Source: an uncultured Faecalibacterium sp. (GTDB lineage Bacteria; Bacillota; Clostridia; Oscillospirales; Ruminococcaceae). Taken from it: a stretch of DNA of 12,951 bases. Positions 6,529 to 12,834 of this stretch are shown here, in pieces; position 1 is the stretch's first letter, and the number at the start of each line of letters is the position of its first letter. The notes beneath the pieces were generated by a model. The model saw nothing but the letters and a program-made list of their open reading frames with translations, was not told where the DNA came from and made no database searches. Location of the stretch: NCBI GenBank assembly GCA_934518555.1, contig CAKSXW010000054.1, positions 1-12,951 on the forward strand. Direction: 5' to 3'. Both the position numbers and the translations under genes were made by a program.

Positions 6529-6557
6529 TTGAGTTTTGCCCCGGTGAATGGTACAAT
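6529..6557 (+). promoter_or_regulatory. Promoter of the M16C peptidase gene
   Basis: TTGAGT (6529-6534), a 17-bp spacer, then TACAAT (6552-6557), preceded by TGG (extended -10). The start should be near 6564, giving a leader of about 26 nt. This starts only about 10 bp after the preceding terminator's T-run, so the two units are packed tightly but insulated. Confidence 0.75.
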
Positions 6558-6589
6558 AAGGCTAACCATGAAAGCGCAAAGGAGAAATG

Positions 6590-9346
6590 ATGATGAAGCA
6601 AGTTCCCGGTTACACCCTCCTCCGCACAGAGGACTGCCCCGAACAGCACGGCACCCTTACGGTGCTTACCCATGACGTCAGCGGAGCCACCATTCTGCTG
6701 GTGGAGAACCAGGATGTCAACAAGGCCTTTGGTATCGGGTTTGGCACCTTTCCCTCCGACGACACCGGCGTTTTTCATATCCTGGAGCACTCGGTGCTGT
6801 CCGGGAGCCAGAAATACCCCGTTACCTCTCCCTTTTTGCAGCTGCTGAAAAGCAGCATGGCCTCTTTTTTGAACGCCATGACCTTCCCGGACAAAACCGT
6901 GTATCCCTTTGCCACCCCCAACGAGACCGACTTCAAGAACCTGATGGATGTGTACCTGAATGCCGTGTTCTGCCCCTTGGCCATGGTGGACAAGGCAGTG
7001 TTTGAGCAGGAGGGCTGGCACCGGGAGGCCGACGGCACCGTCAGCGGCGTGGTGTACAACGAGATGCAGGGTGCCCTGGCAGCCCCGGATGCCCAGCTCC
7101 AGAACGCCCTGGAACGGGCCATGTTCCCGGATACGGCCTACGGCTTTGTTTCCGGCGGCGACCCGGAGAGCATCCCGGCCCTGACCTATGAAAAATACCA
7201 GCGAGTGTACCGCCGCCACTACAGCCCGGACAATTGCTGCATCACCCTGTACGGTGCAATGGATATGGCAGAAAAGCTGGAGATGCTGGACCGGGAGTAC
7301 CTGTCCCGGATGCCCCGGAGCCCCGGCAGGCCCCGGCTGACGGTGCAGCAGGAGCAGTGGGGCCGCCAGGTGGAGCTGCCCTACTACACCCAGGACCCGG
7401 AGCCGGACCAGGTGCAGTGCGCCCTGGCCTGGTACACCGGAGACTTTGCAGACCGTCAGCGGCAGCTGGGGGTGGAGATCCTGCTGGACGCCCTGTTTGG
7501 CACCAACACCGCTCCCCTGAAGGCTGCTCTGCTGGCAGAACAGCTGGGGGCGGATATCGACCTGGGCTTTGACGACAGCACCCTGCAGCCCACCCTGGAG
7601 CTGGTGCTGCGAGGGGCCACCCAGGAAAGTGCCCGTGGCTTTGCCCCGGCGGTGCGCCGGGCGGTGGAGGGCCTGCTGCAAGATGGCATCCCCCGGGAGA
7701 TGCTGCTGGCCTCTTTGAACGCAGCGGAGTTTGCCTCCTTGGAGCGGCCCGGCAATCTGCCGGACGGTGTGCTGGACGCCATCAACGCCGCTACCGGCTG
7801 GCTCCACGCCGGAGACCCCACCCTGCTGCTGCACACCGACAAGCTGTTTGCCGCCCTGCGTGCAAAGCTGGACCAGGGGTGGTTTGAGGAGCTGCTCCGC
7901 AGCCTGTTTGCCCCGGACCCGGTGCAGGTGCTGCAGGTGCCCACCCTGCCCAAGGGGCCGGAGGAGGAGGCCCCGGCCCGTACCGATGGCAAGCTGGTGC
8001 TGGAGCACCCTCTGACAGTGGCAGACCTGGGCCCCGGCCCGGTCAGTGACCCCGGCAGTCAGGAGCAGCTGGCAGGGGCCACGGTGCTGTGGCACCCCTC
8101 GGCAGGCAGCCTGTACCTGAACTTCTACTATGACCTGGGAGGCCTGGAGCCGGAGGAGATGCAGTACCTGAACCTGCTGACGGATGTGCTGGAGGAGCTG
8201 GACACCCCCACCCACACGGCCCAGCAGCTGAACACTCTGCGGAGCACCTGGTTGGGAGACAGCCGGGTGATGCTGGACTTCTGGACCGGGCGGCAGCCAG
8301 GGGCCCCCTGCCACGCCAAGCTGACCATGAGCCTGAGCCTGCTGGAACGGAGCCTGGAAAAGGCTCTGGAGCTGGGGGCCCAGTGGCTCTACCACACCTG
8401 CCTGACCGGACCCAACGCCCAGGCCGCCTTTGCCCGGATGCTGCAGCAGCAAAAACTGAACCTGGAACAGCAGTTTATCCAGAGCGGCAACTCCTTTGCC
8501 GCCATCCGGGCCAGTGCCCACTACAGCGTGGAGGGGGCAGTCACCGAGCGGTGCAGCGGCGTGAGCTATTACCACTTCCTATGCCAGCTGCTGGAACAGG
8601 GGGACTGGGCTGCCCTGGGAGCCCGGCTGGAGGCCCTCCGCAGCCGGGTGCTGCACCAGGCCCAGCTGACCATCAGCCTCCACGGCAGCCAGCAGGCCTT
8701 GGAGACCCTCCGGGCCCTGCTGCCGGGCAGCCCCTTTGCAGCCCAGGGCCGGGCAGAGGCCAGACCCTACACAGAGCCTCTGACACCGCCGGTAAACGAG
8801 GCCTTTATCATTGACGGCGGCGTGAACTACGATGTGCTGGCCTGGCCCATGGAGCGGTGCAGCCAGCGCAAGGTGCTGGCCCGGGTCATGAGCTACGAGT
8901 ACCTGTGGCATACCATCCGGGAGGTAGGGGGAGCCTACGGCACCGGGATGCTGTCCTCTGACGGGGTGGAGTACCTGTACACCTACCGGGACCCCCACCT
9001 GGCCGAGAGCTACGACGCCTTTGCCCAGGGCCCGGGGGCACTGGCAGGCCGGGAGTATACCCAAAAGGACCTGACCGACTGCATCGTAGGCACCGTGGCC
9101 AAGCTGGACACCCCCCGGAAGCCCCGGGCCCAGGCCCGGGAGACCGACCGCCGGTACTTCTGCGGCATCACCGAGGCCATGATGGCAGAGGACCGACAGG
9201 CCCTGTGCGCCGTGGATGCTGCTCTGCTGCAGCAGCAGGCTGCCGCCCTGGCAGATGCCATGGCCCAGGGCGTAAAGGTGGCCTTTGGCAGCAAGGAGGC
9301 TGTGGAGGCCGCCCGGCCCCTGTTTGACCGGGTAGAGACCCTGTAA
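6590..9346 (+). CDS. M16C family zinc metallopeptidase (insulinase/presequence-protease type)
   Basis: A 918-aa single-chain M16 peptidase. The inverted zinc motif HILEH (H63, E66, H67) and the downstream ligand E158 in VVYNEMQGAL are intact, so the N-terminal half should be active. The C-terminal half carries VGGAYGTGM and a following YTYRDPH segment, the non-catalytic substrate-binding part of M16C enzymes. The family folds two clam-shell halves around unfolded peptides of tens of residues. No signal peptide or membrane segment is visible, so it probably degrades peptides in the cytoplasm. Length is slightly below the roughly 970-1000 aa common for the subfamily. Three consecutive ATGs lie at 6587, 6590 and 6593 behind AAAGGAG (6578-6584). 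Spacings are 2, 5 and 8 nt, so 6590 or 6593 is most likely; the choice changes one residue. It is monocistronic, with its own promoter. Confidence 0.94.
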   Translation: MMKQVPGYTLLRTEDCPEQHGTLTVLTHDVSGATILLVENQDVNKAFGIGFGTFPSDDTGVFHILEHSVLSGSQKYPVTSPFLQLLKSSMASFLNAMTFPDKTVYPFATPNETDFKNLMDVYLNAVFCPLAMVDKAVFEQEGWHREADGTVSGVVYNEMQGALAAPDAQLQNALERAMFPDTAYGFVSGGDPESIPALTYEKYQRVYRRHYSPDNCCITLYGAMDMAEKLEMLDREYLSRMPRSPGRPRLTVQQEQWGRQVELPYYTQDPEPDQVQCALAWYTGDFADRQRQLGVEILLDALFGTNTAPLKAALLAEQLGADIDLGFDDSTLQPTLELVLRGATQESARGFAPAVRRAVEGLLQDGIPREMLLASLNAAEFASLERPGNLPDGVLDAINAATGWLHAGDPTLLLHTDKLFAALRAKLDQGWFEELLRSLFAPDPVQVLQVPTLPKGPEEEAPARTDGKLVLEHPLTVADLGPGPVSDPGSQEQLAGATVLWHPSAGSLYLNFYYDLGGLEPEEMQYLNLLTDVLEELDTPTHTAQQLNTLRSTWLGDSRVMLDFWTGRQPGAPCHAKLTMSLSLLERSLEKALELGAQWLYHTCLTGPNAQAAFARMLQQQKLNLEQQFIQSGNSFAAIRASAHYSVEGAVTERCSGVSYYHFLCQLLEQGDWAALGARLEALRSRVLHQAQLTISLHGSQQALETLRALLPGSPFAAQGRAEARPYTEPLTPPVNEAFIIDGGVNYDVLAWPMERCSQRKVLARVMSYEYLWHTIREVGGAYGTGMLSSDGVEYLYTYRDPHLAESYDAFAQGPGALAGREYTQKDLTDCIVGTVAKLDTPRKPRAQARETDRRYFCGITEAMMAEDRQALCAVDAALLQQQAAALADAMAQGVKVAFGSKEAVEAARPLFDRVETL

Positions 9347-9365
9347 ACCGAACTCTTTGAAGCAT

Positions 9366-9398
9366 AGACCGCCCCGGCACACAGTGCCGGGGCGGTCT
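9366..9398 (+). terminator. Strong hairpin after the M16C gene, lacking a T-run
   Basis: A perfect 14-bp stem (AGACCGCCCCGGCA at 9366-9379 with 9385-9398) around a 5-nt loop begins 20 bp after the stop. It is followed by GCTGTTGG rather than a T-run, so it is not a textbook intrinsic terminator; it could still pause or end transcription, or protect the 3' end of the mRNA. Nothing else in 9347-9433 stands out. Confidence 0.6.
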
Positions 9399-9433
9399 GC
9401 TGTTGGAAGGGGAGCAGAGGGCTTGCAAAAGGA

Positions 9434-9449
9434 CTGTAAAATTTTTCAG
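9434..9449. promoter_or_regulatory. AT-rich near-palindrome upstream of the mgtE promoter (possible UP element)
   Basis: CTG-T-AAAATTTT-T-CAG is symmetric except at the two single T positions. It spans about -57 to -42 relative to the predicted start, exactly where a UP element contacts the RNA polymerase alpha subunits. It could equally be an operator. Confidence 0.35.
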
Positions 9450-9455
9450 CCGGGG

Positions 9456-9484
9456 TTGACGAACCGGGGCAGCGGTGGTAGAGT
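9456..9484 (+). promoter_or_regulatory. Promoter of mgtE
   Basis: TTGACG (9456-9461), a 17-bp spacer, then TAGAGT (9479-9484) preceded by TGG (extended -10). The start should be near 9491, so the mgtE transcript would carry an unusually long leader of about 212 nt. Confidence 0.65.
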
Positions 9485-9530
9485 AGGGGACGAAAAAAGT
9501 GCGTCTGCACAGGAAAACGAGGTGGTTGTC

Positions 9531-9626
9531 ATGGAACCTGCTGGCGGTAGTACCAGCTTTTCTCCCCGATCGTATCCCCCCATGGCAGCCGTCTTGTGGG
9601 GAGCCGGACCAGAACGCTGTAGGTGA
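9531..9626 (+). CDS. Possible 31-codon leader peptide upstream of mgtE
   Basis: The ORF starts ATG at 9531 with GAGGTGG (9519-9525) 5 nt upstream, and ends TGA at 9624-9626, in the loop of the 8-bp hairpin 9616-9637. The peptide begins MEPAGG and contains SPRSYPP at residues 11-17, with the Pro-Pro pair encoded CCC CCC at 9576-9581. These codons sit immediately before the regulatory segment 9582-9591, so a ribosome paused on them would cover it. This recalls the proline-containing MgtL leader peptide of Salmonella, but similarity beyond the opening MEP and proline content is not evident. It may be a chance ORF. Confidence 0.3.
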   Translation: MEPAGGSTSFSPRSYPPMAAVLWGAGPERCR

Positions 9627-9671
9627 AGGCCTACGGCCTGTTTCCGTGCCCCTTTTTTGCAAAAAAATGTC

Positions 9672-9702
9672 GGCTGCCGTCTGAAAAAGGAGGCAGCTTT
9701 TT
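9672..9702 (+). terminator. Ribosome-site sequestering hairpin / weak terminator before mgtE
   Basis: GGCTGCC (9672-9678) pairs with GGCAGCT (9692-9698; six Watson-Crick pairs plus one GU) around a 13-nt loop, and the run TTTTT (9698-9702) directly abuts the mgtE ATG. The AAGGAGG ribosome site (about 9687-9693) is in the loop and 3' arm. It could act as a transcription terminator or as a translation block; the stem is short for a terminator. Confidence 0.45.
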
Positions 9703-11064
9703 ATGTCTGAAATTTCGATCCATACCCTCCGGACCATGCTGGCAAATCTGGATGATGCCAAAAAATATCAGAGCTTGCGAGACGTGATGGAGACCCTGCC
9801 GGCCCCGGACCTGGCAGCGGTGTTTGAGGACCTGCCCGGGGAAAAACTGCCGGTGCTGTATCGGCTGTGCCCCAAGGCTCTGGCGGCAGAGGTGTTTACG
9901 GAGCTGAGCCCCAAGACCCAGCAGGCCCTTATCGACGGGCTTACGGATACGGAGCTGAAAGCAGTGGTGGACGACCTGTTTGTGGACGATGCCACCGACC
10001 TGGTGGAGGAGATGCCTGCCAACGTGGTAAAGCGGATCCTGGCCCAGGCAGACCCGACCACCCGACGGATGATCAACGAGCTGCTGCAGTACCCGGAGGA
10101 CTCTGCCGGCGGCGTGATGACCACCGAGCTCATGGAGCTGCGGCCGGACATGACGGTGGAACAGGCCATGGAGGCCATCCGGCAAAACGGCTTTGACAAG
10201 GAGACCATCAACAACTGCTACATCACCGACGACAGCCGCAAGCTGGTGGGGGTGGTGTCGCTGCGAGCCCTGGTGCTGGCCAAGGATACCAGCCAGCCCA
10301 TCCGGCAGCTGATGGACCCCCATGTGGTCAGCGTCAGCACCACCACGGACCAGGAGGATGTGTCCAACCTGTTTGAAAAATACGGCTTTCTGGCCATCCC
10401 GGTGGTGGACGCCGAGAACCGGCTGGTGGGCATCGTGACCATTGACGATGCCATCAGCATCCTGCAGGACGAGGCCAGCGAGGATATTGCCAAGATGAAC
10501 GCCATTGGCCCCTCCGACAAGCCCTACTTCAAGCAGAGTATGTGGGACCTGTACCGGAGCCGTGCCCCCTGGCTGCTGTTCTTGATGATCAGTGCCACCT
10601 TTTCCAGCCTGGTGATCCGGGGCTACGAGGATGCCCTGGCAGCGGTAACGGTGCTGACGGCCTACATCCCCATGCTGACCGACGCCGGCGGCAATGCCGG
10701 CAGCCAAAGCACCTCCACCATCATCCGAGGCATGGCAGTGGGGGATATCCGGCCCAAGGACCTGCCCCGGATCCTGTGGCGAGAGTGCCGGGTGGCCCTG
10801 CTGTGCGGCGGCACCCTGGCGGTGTGCAACTTTGCAAAGCTGCTGCTCTTTGACCGCATCGCCGCCCCGGTGGCTCTGGTGGTGTGCGTGACGCTGGTGT
10901 GCACCATCCTGCTGTCCCAGCTTATTGGCGGCATTTTGCCGGTGGCGGCTGAGAAGCTCCATGTGGACCCGGCGGTGATGGCGTCCCCCCTGATCACCAC
11001 CATCGTGGATACCACCACCCTGCTGATCTACTTTAACGTAGCAAAGTTGCTGCTGCATCTGTAA
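9703..11064 (+). CDS. mgtE: Magnesium transporter MgtE
   Basis: This 453-aa inner-membrane Mg2+ channel/transporter has an intracellular Mg2+-sensing domain. The order is typical: a helical N domain (about 1-135) ending in PEDSAGGVMT; two CBS domains (about 139-195 and 203-260); a connecting helix (about 262-287); and five transmembrane helices (about 288-453). The signature PMLTDAGGNAGSQST is at 323-337. The pore aspartate that coordinates Mg2+ in the Thermus protein matches D436 in TTIVDTTTL. Length is normal. The ATG at 9703 has AAGGAGG with 9-nt spacing. Because N and CBS domains close the pore when cytosolic Mg2+ is high, control of activity is built in; the long leader suggests additional control of expression. 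It is monocistronic, closed by a terminator 13 bp after the stop. Confidence 0.96.
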   Translation: MSEISIHTLRTMLANLDDAKKYQSLRDVMETLPAPDLAAVFEDLPGEKLPVLYRLCPKALAAEVFTELSPKTQQALIDGLTDTELKAVVDDLFVDDATDLVEEMPANVVKRILAQADPTTRRMINELLQYPEDSAGGVMTTELMELRPDMTVEQAMEAIRQNGFDKETINNCYITDDSRKLVGVVSLRALVLAKDTSQPIRQLMDPHVVSVSTTTDQEDVSNLFEKYGFLAIPVVDAENRLVGIVTIDDAISILQDEASEDIAKMNAIGPSDKPYFKQSMWDLYRSRAPWLLFLMISATFSSLVIRGYEDALAAVTVLTAYIPMLTDAGGNAGSQSTSTIIRGMAVGDIRPKDLPRILWRECRVALLCGGTLAVCNFAKLLLFDRIAAPVALVVCVTLVCTILLSQLIGGILPVAAEKLHVDPAVMASPLITTIVDTTTLLIYFNVAKLLLHL

Positions 11065-11077
11065 TGGAACCACGGAC

Positions 11078-11116
11078 AAAAAGTCTCCGGTGCGAAGCTG
11101 CGCCGGGGACTTTTTT
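11078..11116 (+). terminator. Intrinsic terminator after mgtE
   Basis: AAAAAGTCTCCGG (11078-11090) pairs with CCGGGGACTTTTT (11103-11115) with one GU pair, and the stem continues inward (11091-11093 with 11100-11102) to a 6-nt loop, followed by T residues to 11116. The A-run on the 5' side makes it potentially bidirectional. Confidence 0.9.
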
Positions 11117-11201
11117 ACGATGAGATATGGAAAATTGCTTGCGATTGCTGGATAAAAGTTGCAAAAACTGACCGGTAAAGTCGTACTCATTTGCGAAAAG
11201 C

Positions 11202-11231
11202 CTTCAAAAATGCGATATTTTGTTTCTGAAG
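11202..11231. promoter_or_regulatory. AT-rich imperfect dyad upstream of the purine permease promoter
   Basis: CTTCA (11202-11206) and TGAAG (11227-11231) are inverted around an AT-rich core containing AAAAT and ATTTT. The element spans about -68 to -39, ending just before the -35. It could be a UP element or an operator for a purine-responsive regulator; it does not match a PurBox that I recognise. The rest of 11117-11201 is AT-rich with no gene. Confidence 0.3.
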
Positions 11232-11233
11232 TG

Positions 11234-11263
11234 TGGACATTTCATGACCATTCGTGCTAAAAT
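11234..11263 (+). promoter_or_regulatory. Promoter of the purine permease gene
   Basis: TGGACA (11234-11239), an 18-bp spacer, then TAAAAT (11258-11263) preceded by TGC (extended -10). The start should be near 11270, giving a leader of about 57 nt. The 12-mer TGCTAAAATGAA is shared exactly with the pepV promoter. Confidence 0.7.
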
Positions 11264-11276
11264 GAATCTTGTTCTT

Positions 11277-11301
11277 CTTCCGCCGACGCAACCGGCGGAA
11301 G
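11277..11301 (+). other. 9-bp hairpin in the purine permease leader
   Basis: CTTCCGCCG (11277-11285) and CGGCGGAAG (11293-11301) pair perfectly around a 7-nt loop, starting about 7 nt after the predicted transcription start. There is no T-run, so it is not a terminator; it lies 13 bp before the GGAGG site. A 5'-end hairpin of this kind may stabilise the mRNA. It is too small to be a purine riboswitch. Confidence 0.55.
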
Positions 11302-11326
11302 CTATTTATAACACTGGAGGTTCTTC

Positions 11327-12697
11327 ATGTTAGAAAAGGTCTTTCATCTGAAAGAAAATCACACCGATGTCAAAACCGAGATCATGGCAGGTATCACTAC
11401 CTTCATGACCATGGCATACATCCTTGCGGTCAACCCCAGCATCCTGTCTGCTTCTGGCATGGATGCAAATGCCGTGCTGATCGCCACCTCGCTGGCATCC
11501 TTTGTGGGTACTGCGCTGATGGCTCTGCTGGCCAACTATCCCTTTGCGCTGGCTCCTGGCATGGGCCTGAACGCTTACTTTGCCTACACCGTGGTGCTGA
11601 CCATGGGCTACAGCTGGCAGCTGGCTCTGATGGCTGTTTTTGTGGAGGGCGTCATCTTCATCGTGCTGTCCCTCACCAACGTCCGTGAGGGCATCTTCAA
11701 CGCCATCCCCATGACCCTCAAGAGCGCAGTCAGCGTGGGCATCGGCCTGTTCGTGGCCTTTGTCGGCCTGCAGAATGCGAAGCTCATCATCAACAGCGAC
11801 TCTACGCTGGTCACCTACCAGCACTTCAAAGGCGAGACCTTCCACAGCGTGGGCGTGGGTGCCATCCTGGCTCTGGTGGGCGTGGCCATCACCGCCATCC
11901 TGCTGGTGAAGCGTGTGAAGGGCGGCATCCTCTACGGCATCCTGATCACCTGGCTGCTGGGCATCGTCTGCGAGCTCACCGGCATCTATGTCCCCAACGT
12001 GGAGGCTGGCATGTACAGTGTCATCCCCACCGCTTTTGTCAGCTTTGACTTCTCTGCCCTGGGCAAGACCTTTGGCCAGGTGTTCAAGACCGACTTCTCC
12101 GGCGTGGGTCTGCTGAACTTCTTCGCCGTCATGTTCTCCTTCCTGTTCGTGGACCTGTTCGACACCCTGGGCACCCTCATCGGCGTGGCTTCCAAGGCCG
12201 ATATGCTGGATGAGGAGGGCAAGCTGCCCCACATCAAGGGTGCTCTGATGGCCGACTCCATCGCCACCTGCGCTGGTGCTGTGCTGGGTACTTCCACCAC
12301 CACCACCTTCGTGGAGAGTGCTTCCGGCGTCACCGAGGGCGGCCGCACCGGTCTGACCAGCATGACCACCGGTGTGCTGTTCCTGCTGGCTGTGGTGTTC
12401 AGCCCCCTGTTCCTGACCATCCCCAGCTTTGCTACCGCTCCGGCTCTGATCATCGTGGGCTTCTACATGATGGGCTCTGCTGTGAAGATCGACTTCAACG
12501 ACCCCAGCGAGGGCATTCCTGCCTTCCTGACCATCCTGGCTATGCCCACTGCCTACAGCATCTCTGAGGGCATCGCCATCGGCGTGATCTCCTGGACCAT
12601 CATCAACCTGGTCACCGGCAAGGCTAAGGAGAAGAAGATCAGCCCCCTGATGTACGTGCTGACCGTGCTGTTCATTCTCAAGTACGTGTTCCTCTAA
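11327..12697 (+). CDS. pbuG: NCS2/AzgA family purine (hypoxanthine/guanine/adenine) permease
   Basis: A 456-aa membrane protein of the AzgA/PbuG branch of the nucleobase-cation symporter-2 fold, taking up purine bases by proton symport. Family blocks are intact: MAYILAVNPSIL (29-40), APGMGLNAYFAYTVV (76-90), FVDLFDTLGT (274-283) with the substrate-site acidic residues, and GTSTTTTFVESASGV (321-335) followed by EGGRTGL. About 13-14 hydrophobic segments fit the family. The start at 11327 has TGGAGG at 11315-11320 with 6-nt spacing. It is monocistronic. Its arginines are encoded by CGT/CGC, unlike the CGG-rich folC and MATE genes, which suggests high expression. Exact specificity (hypoxanthine/guanine versus adenine) cannot be decided, so the symbol pbuG is by similarity only. 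Confidence 0.92.
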   Translation: MLEKVFHLKENHTDVKTEIMAGITTFMTMAYILAVNPSILSASGMDANAVLIATSLASFVGTALMALLANYPFALAPGMGLNAYFAYTVVLTMGYSWQLALMAVFVEGVIFIVLSLTNVREGIFNAIPMTLKSAVSVGIGLFVAFVGLQNAKLIINSDSTLVTYQHFKGETFHSVGVGAILALVGVAITAILLVKRVKGGILYGILITWLLGIVCELTGIYVPNVEAGMYSVIPTAFVSFDFSALGKTFGQVFKTDFSGVGLLNFFAVMFSFLFVDLFDTLGTLIGVASKADMLDEEGKLPHIKGALMADSIATCAGAVLGTSTTTTFVESASGVTEGGRTGLTSMTTGVLFLLAVVFSPLFLTIPSFATAPALIIVGFYMMGSAVKIDFNDPSEGIPAFLTILAMPTAYSISEGIAIGVISWTIINLVTGKAKEKKISPLMYVLTVLFILKYVFL

Positions 12698-12718
12698 GCC
12701 GCCGATCTTACCGCAAGC

Positions 12719-12756
12719 AAAAAGCTCCCGTCCTGATGATGGACGGGAGCTTTTTT
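12719..12756. terminator. Bidirectional intrinsic terminator between convergent genes
   Basis: A perfect 15-bp stem (AAAAAGCTCCCGTCC at 12719-12733 with 12741-12755) around the 7-nt loop TGATGAT is followed by T residues to 12756. On the other strand the 5' A-run becomes a T-run, so it can also end a - strand transcript. This suits its place between the permease and the - strand gene on the right. Confidence 0.93.
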
Positions 12757-12768
12757 GCTTCCTGTGAT

Positions 12769-12804
12769 CCGGAACAGCCTGCACATTTGCTCCGGGCTGT
12801 CCGG
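12769..12804. other. Stem-loop between convergent genes
   Basis: CCGG-A-ACAGCC (12769-12779) pairs with GGCTGTCCGG (12795-12804), ten pairs with one bulged A (12773) around a 15-nt loop. No T-run follows on either strand. It lies downstream of the - strand gene and may be a 3' stabilising structure. Confidence 0.4.
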
Positions 12805-12834
12805 CGTGGAACTATCCTTTTTTAGCGATCAGGG

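Larger units (their letters stand above)
9491..9702 (+). promoter_or_regulatory. Structured mgtE leader RNA with mutually exclusive helices
   Basis: Seen by hand pairing: a 5' hairpin (9499-9502 with 9507-9510); a helix CTCCCC/GGGGAG (9562-9567 with 9598-9603); an 8-bp hairpin with one GU pair (9616-9623 with 9630-9637, loop TGAAGG); a T6-GC-A6 palindrome (9653-9666); and a ribosome-site hairpin at 9672-9698. The key point is an alternative helix, 9582-9591 with 9671-9680: ten pairs including one GU, eight of them consecutive Watson-Crick. It uses the same bases as the 5' arm of the ribosome-site hairpin. The two states would hide or free the mgtE ribosome binding site at 9688-9693. MgtE genes are often under Mg2+-sensing leaders, but this one lacks most conserved parts of the M-box. 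The ligand or signal is unknown. Confidence 0.5.

Noticed and set aside
9616..9671. Resemblance of the mgtE leader to the M-box (ykoK) Mg2+ riboswitch
   Set aside because: TAGGTGAAGGC and AAAAAAATGTC recall two conserved M-box blocks in the right order. The block with GACGCCAA and the closing GCTAAAGCTCTACG segment are absent, and the ATG of mgtE follows too soon for a full aptamer of about 165 nt. Only a covariance search could reopen this.
11139..11215. Recurring TTGCGA/TGCGA hexamers (11139, 11191, 11211) upstream of the permease
   Set aside because: The copies are short, differ in flanks and have spacings of 52 and about 20 bp; too weak to call regulatory sites.
11270..11326. Purine riboswitch before the permease
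   Set aside because: The leader after the predicted start is about 57 nt with a single hairpin; the three-way junction with its conserved loops cannot fit.
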